A stretch of 64,000 bases of DNA from G965276765 sp965276765 (GTDB taxonomy: Bacteria; Actinomycetota; Acidimicrobiia; Acidimicrobiales; Palsa-688), in NCBI GenBank assembly GCA_965276765.1, contig OZ255627.1:2666001-2730000 (forward strand), in the 5' to 3' direction. Shown here one piece after another: positions 54,462 to 61,777 of this stretch. A model generated the notes under the pieces. That model was given only the letters and a program-made list of their open reading frames with translations. It was not told where the DNA came from and ran no database searches. The number at the start of each line of letters is the position of its first letter. The stretch's first letter is position 1. Made by a program: the position numbers and the translations under genes.

Positions 54462-54920
54462 GTGCGAAGAGCTCTGCAAGACGAGACGTTCCCTCCTGAC
54501 CCGGCCATGGCCGCCGCTACGTTGGCCCATGCCAATCAGGCTCAGGCGGCCGCGCTGGACGCCGTGCGACGGGCTGGCTCTGGGTGGACGGCTCACTTTC
54601 TCGCCGCCTATGGGGCCGCCAACGTCGTCTTCGTCATCTTGACCGGAACCCTCCCAGGGGTGGGTGGCGCCATCGCCTTTGGAGTCTCCTGGCTGGCCTT
54701 CGGGGGCATCTCCACCTGGTTCAACCGTCGCCAGCAGGTGTGCTGGCGGGGCTTTGACCGGCTCGTCGGGATGTCGTTCGTCGCGTATTTCGTGCTCTGG
54801 GGGGTAGCGGGCGGGGTAGGGTTCAATCTGTTTCCCGGTCAGGCGGCGTACTGGTTCCCGGTCGCCTTGGTGGTGTCCGCTCCGTTGTTCATCGGAGCCT
54901 GGCGTTCGGCATGCCGATGA
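54462..54920 (+). CDS. Four-helix membrane protein paired with a winged-helix regulator
   Basis: A 152-residue protein with a ~45-residue cytoplasmic N-terminus and about four membrane helices (AHFLAAYGAANVVFVILTG, AIAFGVSWLAFGGI, VAYFVLWGVAGGVGF and WFPVALVVSAPLFIGAW). Small proteins of this kind are commonly encoded beside a MarR/HTH_34-like regulator, as here. GTG start is supported by the leaderless promoter. The ligand or role is unknown. It overlaps the regulator gene by four bases if that starts at 54917. Confidence 0.75.
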   Translation: MRRALQDETFPPDPAMAAATLAHANQAQAAALDAVRRAGSGWTAHFLAAYGAANVVFVILTGTLPGVGGAIAFGVSWLAFGGISTWFNRRQQVCWRGFDRLVGMSFVAYFVLWGVAGGVGFNLFPGQAAYWFPVALVVSAPLFIGAWRSACR

Positions 54921-55309
54921 AAACGGCCGACCGCCCAGGCGAGGGCAACCATCCCCGCCACCGGCTGGATCCGGTGATTTTCTCCCCGGTCCGCTTGTCG
55001 ATCGTGGCTTGCCTGGCTGCGGTAGAGAAGGCCGAGTTCGGCTTCGTCAGAAACACCGTTGAGGTGAGCGACTCGGTGCTGTCCAAGCAGGTCTCCAACC
55101 TGGAGGACGCCGACTACGTGAAGGTCAAGAAGGGCTACGTGGGCAAGTTCCCCCGCACCTGGCTTTCGCTCACCGCCTCCGGCCGTTGCGCCTTCGAGGC
55201 ACATTTGGCCGCGCTCGCGGCCATCGCCAGTACATCGCGCACTCCGGACGATGCCCTGGCCCCGGCGACTACCGTTCGACGCCGTGATAGTGGCTATGCC
55301 GGCGATTGA
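54917..55309 (+). CDS. Winged-helix transcriptional regulator (HTH_34-like)
   Basis: A 130-residue regulator: LDPVIFSPVRLSIVACLAAV, FVRNTVEVSDSVLSKQVSNL (recognition region) and a wing KVKKGYVGKFPRTWLSLT. Members of this group often autoregulate with a membrane protein partner. ATG 54917 gives an ATGA overlap with the partner stop (an ATG at 54911 is also possible). The palindrome over the promoter at 54422-54444 is its likely operator. Confidence 0.85.
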   Translation: MKTADRPGEGNHPRHRLDPVIFSPVRLSIVACLAAVEKAEFGFVRNTVEVSDSVLSKQVSNLEDADYVKVKKGYVGKFPRTWLSLTASGRCAFEAHLAALAAIASTSRTPDDALAPATTVRRRDSGYAGD

Positions 55310-55515
55310 GCTTCGAGCGGTCCACAAGCGCCTCGATCCCGTCGAGGCAGTGCGCCGGATCGACTTGAGCGTCCAACCGGGGGAGGTTCTTGCGTTCTCG
55401 GGCCCCAGCGGGGCCGGCTAGACCGCCACAATCGACATGATCCTTGGCCCGTCCGCCCCGAGCTCAGGGTTGGTCGAGGTTTACGGCATGGCACGCCGCT
55501 CACGGGATCGGGACC
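55290..55515 (+). pseudogene. ABC transporter ATPase fragment, stop codon at the Walker A lysine
   Basis: The frame begins at GTG 55290 or ATG 55296, overlapping the regulator end by a few bases. It reads IELRAVHKRLDPVEAVRRID (20 residues of the nucleotide-binding start), VQPGEVLAFSGPSGAG, then TAG at 55419-55421 exactly where Walker A has Lys, then TATIDMILG and SSGLVEVYGM. The remaining ABC domain and signature are lost. It is probably the remnant of the ABC transporter once associated with the regulator/membrane-protein pair. Confidence 0.65.
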
Positions 55516-55537
55516 GCTCGGGGGTCAAGGACACGAA

Positions 55538-55660
55538 CCGCGGCGGCCCTATCACAACGCCAAGTACCGGGACCTGGCCCGCTTGCTCGGGCTGCCATGC
55601 GACCAGGTCGGCTTGATCGGATGGTCTGAGACGGATGTGACCGAGGAGCCGGCCGGTCCG
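55538..55660 (+). pseudogene. Relic of an unidentified, possibly SprT-like protein
   Basis: One frame between the ABC remnant and the hydrolase reads PYHNAKYRDLARLLGL, DQVGLIGWSETDVTEE. This resembles the zinc-ribbon region of a family of actinobacterial SprT-like or uncharacterised proteins, but only ~40 residues remain and no start codon is evident. Very tentative. Confidence 0.3.
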
Positions 55661-55691
55661 TACTGTCCGTTTCGAGGTCTTGAGTACGCGT

Positions 55692-56560
55692 TCAGACAGC
55701 GTCGAGGACCTGCCGGATGGCAGCTACGAATTGCTCGGGGCCTTCCATTGGCATGAAGTGGCCGACACCGCCGACCAGCTGAAGGCTGACGTTGGTGAAG
55801 AACTCGTCGAGTCGATCAGACCACTCGCGAGGAAAGAGAGGATCATGTTCAGGCCACAGGACCACCGTTGGTGTGGTGATGCGATCGGCCGAGTCCGGCG
55901 CTCGTTCGTCGAGGGACCTGGCGATCGACCCGCCACCAGCGCGGTACCACGCGATCGAGGCTGTAAATGCGCCTGGAGGCGCGTAGGCGGTGACGAGGTG
56001 GTCGAGATGGGCATCGGTGATGCAGAACTTTGGCCCGGACCAATGGCCCAGAAATGGCGCAAGTAGTGGCGGACGGCCTCGACCTGGCCGTCAATCAGAT
56101 CGTCAGCCAGTGGGAGCTGATGAAGGGCCTGATACCAGAATTCGCGCTGCGGCTGGGCGTGGACCACCCGGTTACCGATACCGGGCAGCGGTGGGGATAC
56201 AACCACGGCCTTGACCAGCTCTGGGCGTTTCTGCGCGAGGGTCTGGGCGATGCGGCTTCCGATGTCGTAGCCGGCCAGCACTGGGTGATGTAGGTCGAGC
56301 TCTTCGATCAGCGCAGCAATACTGCGGGCCTGTGCCGCGGCGCTGTACCCCTCGGCGGGATCGACTGGGTGCTTGTCTGAGGATCCGAAACCCCGCAGAT
56401 CCGGGACCACGACATAAACGTGGTCGGCGAGCATCGGCGCAACGTAGCGAAAGTCGGTGTGGTCTCCGGGCCAGCCATGCAACAGGACGACGGACTGCCC
56501 ACCGCCTCCCTGACGTTCATAGGCCAGCCGGAACCCATCACATGGCGAACTCGTCAGCAT
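55692..56560 (-). pseudogene. Epoxide-hydrolase/dehalogenase-like alpha/beta-hydrolase with internal frameshift
   Basis: ATG 56560 opens an alpha/beta hydrolase with HGWPG (oxyanion), RGFGSSDK and a nucleophile in LAGYDIGSRIAQ; the Asp nucleophile and GYDIG context are like epoxide hydrolases and haloalkane dehalogenases. The frame continues to 55724 but loses the fold after RHFWAIGPG. Shifting by one base around 56030-56055 restores GPKFCITDAHLDHLV and the catalytic His region GVGHFMPMEGPEQF, ending at 55692. One indel thus separates the nucleophile from the His. Sequencing error or real mutation cannot be told apart. Confidence 0.65.
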
Positions 56561-57060
56561 GCCAATGACACTACGGCGCAAGGCTTGGAGACCCCGGCAT
56601 GCGGCAGACGGGGGTGCCCATGTGACGATGCCGAGACCCTGGGCGCGCCCCCCTGTCCTGTGCCGCAGCAGGTTTCGCTACTGAGATGTACCCTCAAGTG
56701 GTGGTTTCGGTCCGGACGCCAACGCGGAATGATCCACGTCGACACAACGATCCCTGGTCCCTTTGTCTTCGCGTTCCTCCTCCAGCTTGTCATCCCTGAG
56801 TCGAGCGTCCTTCGAGCCCGGGGACTCCTGATCGGATGCCTATCCACCATTACCACCGTCACAACTCTCGAAGGTGGCGCTCCTACCTGAATCGAGTCGA
56901 CCACGAGCACGAAGGTTCAGTGGCCGGGGGGTGTACAAATGCGGGTGTTGTGTCGTTTGCGACAACCTTGTCCACCCCTTCTAGCGAGAGGAATATTCCT
57001 GCGACTGTCCCCTTGTGCTCCCCTCACGCCAGGGGTAGTCGTCGTTCCGTAAGCTCCTCG
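56561..57060. other. Intergenic region, no gene seen
   Basis: 500 bp between the hydrolase and the left inverted repeat. Only short frames on both strands; no recognisable protein. Confidence 0.4.
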
Positions 57061-57090
57061 GCTAGTGGTCCGTCGCTCAAATGGCTTGGG
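57061..57090 (+). repeat. Left 30-bp terminal inverted repeat
   Basis: Matches the reverse complement of 57955-57984 at 29 of 30 positions. It begins gctagtggtc and ends atggcttggg. Confidence 0.75.
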
Positions 57091-57200
57091 TAGTAGGCAC
57101 GCCGCCCAGAGGTGCCGATTCGGCGGTAGTTGCTTCTCCGTACTTCGTCGAGACAGATGGGGATACCTATGAAGGGCTCGTGCCTTTTCTCTTCGCTGCG

Positions 57201-57803
57201 CTACCGGTCGAGCGATGCCCGCGGGTCGCGTCCCATGAAGGCGGCAAGGCGTTCCCAGTCGTCGGCATCAGGAGGTGGCGGAACCTCCGCCCCGAAGGGC
57301 GATCCCGTCGCCACCATGTCGCGATACTCCGGTTTGATCATGGCTCGCGCCCCGTCGAGCGCCGACACAGCTAGGGAAGGGTCGAGCCTGTCGAGCTGCC
57401 CGGTGGCCAACGCCAGGTCCCAGGCATGGGCCGCCAACTCGGCGAGATACATGTTCACCAACGTCGCACCCGGGTACTCCTCACCCCAGGGCATGGTGAA
57501 CGACGACGACAACCGGGAATCGTCCCCCCATGCCTGCGCCGCCTCCTCAGCGGCGCGGCGTAGCTGGGCGGGCGCGTCAGCCAGTTCGACGTGGGGCGAG
57601 TCGTCTCCGGCCGGAGGGGTCCGGCCCCGACCGAGCGCAGCTGCCCGGTAGGCGGCCTCGACCATGTGGTCGATCAGACCCGCCACGTCATAACCGGGGC
57701 ATGGAGTCCGGAGGGTGACCTGGTCTGCTGTTATCCCCGACACGATCACGGCAGCGTTCTCGTACGACTCCAGTAGCGGAGTACGACGGTCAGGGTCGGC
57801 CAT
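57201..57803 (-). CDS. MDMPI_N / TIGR03086-family protein (DinB-like fold)
   Basis: A 200-residue four-helix-bundle protein of the mycothiol-dependent maleylpyruvate isomerase N-terminal (MDMPI_N) type. It has ITADQVTLRTPCPGYDVAGLIDHM at the start (cited in parts: TPCPGYDVAGLIDHM) and LAAHAWDLALATG, which supply candidate metal-ligand His residues. Members of this family may use mycothiol or act on stress compounds; most are uncharacterised. ATG 57803 follows a ggaaggaa ribosome site. The gene is enclosed by the 30-bp inverted repeats. Confidence 0.85.
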   Translation of the reverse strand: MADPDRRTPLLESYENAAVIVSGITADQVTLRTPCPGYDVAGLIDHMVEAAYRAAALGRGRTPPAGDDSPHVELADAPAQLRRAAEEAAQAWGDDSRLSSSFTMPWGEEYPGATLVNMYLAELAAHAWDLALATGQLDRLDPSLAVSALDGARAMIKPEYRDMVATGSPFGAEVPPPPDADDWERLAAFMGRDPRASLDR

Positions 57804-57954
57804 AGGGGTATTCCTTCCAGCGACCAGCAAGTAGACGCCACAGTATTCCGCGGGACAGGGACCCCCCTGCGAGACGTCTTTCGGACCCGCCACCAAGCGT
57901 CTGGCGGCCGTCAGCGGAATACCGGTCAACCGATAGGAGGATCGCCCTAATGGC

Positions 57955-57984
57955 CCCAAGCCATTTGAGCGACAGACCACTAGC
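57955..57984 (-). repeat. Right 30-bp terminal inverted repeat
   Basis: Reverse complement of 57061-57090 with one mismatch. It lies about 150 bp upstream of the start of the MDMPI-family gene and 54 bp from the end of the next gene. Confidence 0.75.
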
Positions 57985-58037
57985 GGGACGGCCTCGGTTC
58001 GCCGAGCCGCTGGACACGTAGGTGCGCGCTCGTGCGG

Positions 58038-58421
58038 TCAGCCTTCATCTCGGCAGAGGCAGAAAGGGTGGCCCGCTGGGTCGAAGAGCACTCGTACGTT
58101 CCCCTGCGGCTGGTGCCCGGCCATCGTTGCTCCGAGAGCGAGCGCGTCGGCGACGGCGGAATCGAGGTCGCCGACCTGGAAGTCGAAGTGCACCATGGGC
58201 CGCTGTTCACCGTCTGCGGGAGGCCACACTGGGGGTTTATAGTCGGTTGCCTGCTGAAACACGATGTAGATGGATCCCTCGGGCGCAGCGAGGATGGCGG
58301 TTCCCGGTTCTTGATGACCGATGGGCCAACCGAGCAGGTCGGAGTAGAAGTTCGCCAAGGCGGCCGGGTCCGGCGCCTCTATAGCGGTCCCCCACCACAT
58401 GCCTTCTGTTCGTGATTGCAT
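58038..58421 (-). CDS. VOC-family protein (glyoxalase/bleomycin-resistance-like)
   Basis: A 127-residue single VOC protein composed of two half-modules, IEAPDPAALANFYSDLLGWP and MVHFDFQVGDLDSAVADALA. The ending GHPFCLCRDEG is typical of this family. ATG 58421; a slightly longer frame begins at 58439. Function cannot be assigned: members act as glyoxalases, drug-binding or dioxygenase-like proteins. Confidence 0.85.
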   Translation of the reverse strand: MQSRTEGMWWGTAIEAPDPAALANFYSDLLGWPIGHQEPGTAILAAPEGSIYIVFQQATDYKPPVWPPADGEQRPMVHFDFQVGDLDSAVADALALGATMAGHQPQGNVRVLFDPAGHPFCLCRDEG

Positions 58422-58664
58422 CCTTGCAGCTTGTCGCAACGGCTCAGATATGTCGAGGGGGACGCTCGCTCAGCGGGTGCTGCGGTGGCGTCATTCATGC
58501 TGCTGAAAGTTCGACGGGCGCGAAACTGCTCGCATTGATCAAGCACGGTGCCAGTTCGGAATTCGTTTATTTCGGTGATACCTTTGGGTGCCCATCCGGG
58601 AGCTCCTGCCGTGGGTCCAGGATGGCGCCGAACGCGCCGCCGAAATGTGGGCTAGCGCCGATGA

Positions 58665-58970
58665 CTAGCGCCAAAGACATGGTCGGGCTGTACCAAAGGG
58701 CTGAGCCCACTCCGATGAAACCATGCCGGCCTGCTCGACAACCAGATCCTCGATGAAACGAGCACGGGCCACGATGACCGCTCGGAGCGAGCTGGTGCCG
58801 GCCGGGTCCATGTCCAGGAGGTGGCGCCAGCCGTGGCCGGGCGCGGCCAACTGGAGGCCGATCTCGTCGTCGAGCACGTGGGTCGGCGGATCGACTTGGA
58901 CGTGCATCGCACGCTACGGGGCGACCCGCACCGCGGTGCCCTCTGGCGCCGCGGACCTTTTGTCAGCCAT
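58665..58970 (-). pseudogene. Truncated leucine-carboxymethyltransferase-like methyltransferase gene
   Basis: ATG 58970 with a good aggagagg site starts MADKRSAAPEGTAVRVAP, then TAG at the codon where relatives have Trp, then RAMHVQVDPPTHVLDDEIGL, GWRHLLDMDPAGTSSLRAVI and VARARFIEDLVVEQAG, the N-terminal block of the TIGR00027/LCM methyltransferase family. The catalytic SAM-binding part that should follow (LGAGLDTxxxR) is missing. It is therefore a nonsense-mutated and truncated remnant. Confidence 0.6.
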
Positions 58971-59340
58971 GGTGTCCTCTCCTTGTGGTCAGTTGGAGGC
59001 CAGCACGCCGGCATCGCCGAGGGGACTCGGGGCACCCGAGACCGGTGGCGGCTCGTGTCTTCGCTCCTCGCGTCCGCGAGTCGTAGCGACGTGGCGGACA
59101 GGTCGCGGTCCAGCCGGTCCCCGAGCTTGGGTGAGGTGAGCTGGTCGCAGATCGCGGTCCCCCGGTCCGGCTCACGACGAGGGTCACCTTGCGCGGGTCG
59201 CCCCCGAACGCCGCAGCAAGATTCCATCTCGCCGCGGGCAGGGAGCGGAGGGCGGCCAGGTTTGCGAGGGTGTAGGCGCGGATCGTCACGTCCGTCCGTC
59301 CGCCTCGACACCGACCCAGTCGCTGGCCGTTCAGGCCTTG
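58971..59340. other. Intergenic region without a recognised gene
   Basis: 370 bp. A minus-strand frame (58963-59289) begins MTIRAYTLANLAALRSLPAA, but it quickly becomes Arg/Pro-rich and no family was recognised. It could be another decayed gene. Confidence 0.35.
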
Positions 59341-60301
59341 TCATTCAGGGGTCCGTCGATCAAACCCTGTCCCAAGTGTTCCAGGCGATGTTCGGCGCTT
59401 CCCAGAGAAGTAGTGACCTTCTTCAAGGTCCGGGATCAGTCCGGGGTGCGTCGGCTGCCATCCGGCTCGTTGCCGGGTGAGCGCGTTCGATGTCGGGTTG
59501 TCAGCGGCCACAGCGAACGACAGCCAGCCGAAATGAGCGTCTACCTCGTCGCGAGAGATCGCGACAACGGGCAGATCGAGGTGTCGTCCGATGACCGAGG
59601 CGATGTCTCGGAATGGCACGCTTTGGTCGCCCACTCCGTGGAGCCGGGCGCCCGCCGGCGCGGACTCTGCGGCCAGCCGGAACAGCCGACGCAGCGTCGA
59701 GCGTGTGCACGGCCGGCCACCTGTTGGTGCCTTCGCCGATGTAGGCCGACGTGCCCTTGTCGCGGGCGATGCTGATGAGGCGGGGAACGAACCCGTGCTC
59801 GTCGAGTGAACTGTGTACCGACGGCGGGAGGCGGACGACCGACGATCGGATCCTACGCTTGGCCAGCGCGACTGCGGCGTTCTCCGCCGCTATGCGAAGC
59901 GCGGCGGGCGCGTCTGGGCCGAGCGCGTCGTCTTCGGTGCCCACGCGTCCAGGTGAGAGCACGAGAGTGCCGGACGTGCCGACAAATGGCTTGTCCGAAC
60001 CTTCCAGCGCGGCGCCAATCGTTTCGATGGCTTTCAGATCGGCCGCGGCGGCGTCAAGGCCCTGGGTGACGGGATCGTGGATGTAGGCAAGGTGGACGAC
60101 GCCATCTGCGGCCAGGGCGGCCTCCCGCACGCTGTCGAGGTCGTCCAGGGCGCCGCGGTGTGCCTTGGCGCCCGCCGCCGTCAACGCAGCGGCAGACCTG
60201 TCCGACCGCACAAGTCCGAGAACCTGATGGCCTGCTCCGAGAAGTTCGGGAACGACAGCGGAAGCGAGGTGCCCGCTTGCACCGGTAACGAAGAAACGCA
60301 T
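59341..60301 (-). pseudogene. NAD(P)-dependent epimerase/NmrA-like gene with a frameshift
   Basis: ATG 60301 starts a NAD(P)-binding Rossmann protein: FVTGASGHLASAVVPEL, GVVHLAYIHDP and LAKRRIRSSVVRLPPSVH. After HTLDAA the frame deteriorates. One extra base at about 59689 is enough to restore RLFRLAAESAPAGARLHGVG, DQSVPFRDIASVIG and FGWLSF, ending at 59341. One indel, real or artefactual, thus splits the gene. Its upstream region contains a palindrome related to the LysR/MFS operator. Confidence 0.7.
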
Positions 60302-60375
60302 GAGGTGAAGCCTTTCCTTGATGTGGGCTAAGTCGAAGCTGCCGATTCCAGTCCGGCGCGCATGTCCAAGACCTG

Positions 60376-60398
60376 TTCTGTACCCCGCCGCCGCAGAA
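60376..60398. promoter_or_regulatory. Candidate LysR operator, second copy
   Basis: TTCTG at 60376-60380 and CAGAA at 60394-60398 form an inverted pair, 75-97 bases upstream of the NAD(P)-binding gene start. The surrounding sequence from 60362 (atgtccaagacctgttctg) matches the region at 63240-63259 at nearly every position, strongly suggesting the same regulator. Confidence 0.6.
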
Positions 60399-60551
60399 AC
60401 CGCGTGACCGCCGGGTTAGAACGGTCGGTGCGCAAGCCGTGCGAACAGCGACGTTGAGCCGGTTCGGAAATCGTCGATGCGTCGACGCGTCGATGCGTTG
60501 ATGCGACGAGGCGCAGGACCGGAGAACGTGGGGACGGCTGCCCGTCCACCC

Positions 60552-61295
60552 TCAGAGCTGGGACCCGCCGCCGTCCACGGCGAGTTCGGACCCTGTTGTG
60601 TAGGTCGCATCGAACGCGAGGAAGGCGACCGCCTTCGCCACTTCCTGTGGCTCGCCGAAACGTAGCATCGGGTTGTCCTCGGTCATCTGAGCCTTCGTTC
60701 GCTCGGCGGCTTCCGTGGGCATCGCCCTTTCGAGGATGCCGGTGTTGATGGGGCCGGGGCTCACCGCGTTGACGCGGATCTTCCGCGGGAGGAGTTCACG
60801 GGCGAGACTGCGGGTCATGGAGCGGAGCGCCGCCTTGCTAGCTGCGTACGCGCTGACCATGGGAAGGCCCTTCATGTTCGCCACTGAGGTGGTGAGGACC
60901 ACGCCGCTTCCCTCGGACATGAGCGGGGCGAGCTTCTGTACGGTGAAGTACGGGCCTTTGGCGTTCACCGTGAGCAACTCGTCGTATACCTCCTCGGTCA
61001 TCGACTCGAACGGTACGAAGCGCGTCACGCCGGCGTTTACGAAGAGGAGATCGAACGTGCCGAACTCGGACTTCACTCGATCGGCAAGCGCGTCGATGTC
61101 GGGCAGTGACGCCGCGTCGCTGTGCACGGCTATAGCGTAGCTGCCGAGTTGTTCCTTGGCGGAGTCGAGCGTGGCCTGCGTGCGCCCGGTGATCAGAACG
61201 CGCGCTCCTTCAGCCACCAGGAGCTTGGCCGTAGCAAGCCCGAATCCGCTCGTACCGCCCGTGATTACTACCCTTTTCCCGTCGTATTGCTTCAT
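60552..61295 (-). CDS. Short-chain dehydrogenase/reductase
   Basis: A 247-residue SDR with TGGTSGFG (12-19), NAG (87-89) and catalytic Ser137, Tyr150 and Lys154 (SAYAASKAA). The ITGRT following the second strand lacks an acidic residue and has Arg, favouring NADPH. The substrate is unknown; it is a typical classical-SDR oxidoreductase of bacterial secondary or detoxification metabolism. ATG 61295 has an aggac ribosome site. It lies between two genes of the putative LysR regulon. Confidence 0.9.
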   Translation of the reverse strand: MKQYDGKRVVITGGTSGFGLATAKLLVAEGARVLITGRTQATLDSAKEQLGSYAIAVHSDAASLPDIDALADRVKSEFGTFDLLFVNAGVTRFVPFESMTEEVYDELLTVNAKGPYFTVQKLAPLMSEGSGVVLTTSVANMKGLPMVSAYAASKAALRSMTRSLARELLPRKIRVNAVSPGPINTGILERAMPTEAAERTKAQMTEDNPMLRFGEPQEVAKAVAFLAFDATYTTGSELAVDGGGSQL

Positions 61296-61397
61296 CTTCG
61301 GATGTCCTTTGTCGTCGTCACTATTGTGGGTTCGCTGGTGGCATGCAGTCTTGCCGCATACGGCGGCTTCTTAGGGGGCTCCGAGCATTAGGCTGAA

Positions 61398-61453
61398 GCG
61401 ATCCTGCGATCCTGCGATCCTGCGATCCTGCGATCCTGCGATCCTGCGATCCT
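61398..61453. repeat. Octanucleotide tandem repeat (gcgatcct, 7 copies)
   Basis: Seven exact head-to-tail copies of gcgatcct occupy 61398-61453, about 100 bp upstream of the SDR gene start and before a gene remnant. Slippage-prone repeats of 8 nt could vary in copy number between strains and alter spacing upstream of the SDR gene. Confidence 0.85.
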
Positions 61454-61539
61454 GCGGCGAAGAGCTTGCCATTTCGCGACCTTGTTCAGCTGGCGCGTTG
61501 GACCCTGCTCACGTCAGGAGAAGTAGCCGCCCTCGTCGC

Positions 61540-61671
61540 ATATGGGTGGTGCACCGACTCCGAGGGACGAGGCCGCAGACGTGTCGGGCGATGCCGATGA
61601 CCTCCTGGCCGGCTTCCAGGAGCTCGGGGATTGCTGATGTGTCTGTGTACCTCCGTAACAAGGACACGCAT
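61540..61671 (-). pseudogene. Remnant of a NAD-dependent epimerase-type gene
   Basis: ATG 61671 opens MRVLVT, then the frame is lost; in an adjacent frame SAIPELLEAGQEVIGIARHV continues what is expected of the N-terminus (GTGYIGSAVIPELLEAGHEVIGLAR in intact relatives, cited in part only). The glycine-rich loop between is missing and nothing follows. The piece is related to the frameshifted gene at 59341-60301. Confidence 0.5.
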
Positions 61672-61777
61672 TGATAGATGGCCTCCTGGTAGGTGCTGGC
61701 TCGAGTTAGGCCCGCCGTACGCGACGGGCTGACGACCGACCCAGGTAGCAACAAGAGCGATACCCCTCGACGAGACC

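Larger units (their letters stand above)
57061..57984. mobile_element. 924-bp element with 30-bp terminal inverted repeats around an MDMPI-family gene
   Basis: A 30-base segment at 57061-57090 (gctagtggtccgtcgctcaa...) recurs as its reverse complement at 57955-57984 with one mismatch. Outside and inside these arms similarity ends at once. The interior holds one gene on the minus strand (57201-57803) and no transposase. No clear target-site duplication is visible. This is the layout of a non-autonomous, MITE-like or composite element carrying a passenger gene. Confidence 0.65.

Noticed and set aside
57061..57984. Insertion sequence with its own transposase
   Set aside because: No transposase frame exists between the 30-bp repeats; only the MDMPI-family gene is inside.
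61398..61453. Origin or DnaA-type iterons in the octamer repeat
   Set aside because: The gcgatcct unit is unlike DnaA boxes, and no replication gene or AT-rich region is adjacent.
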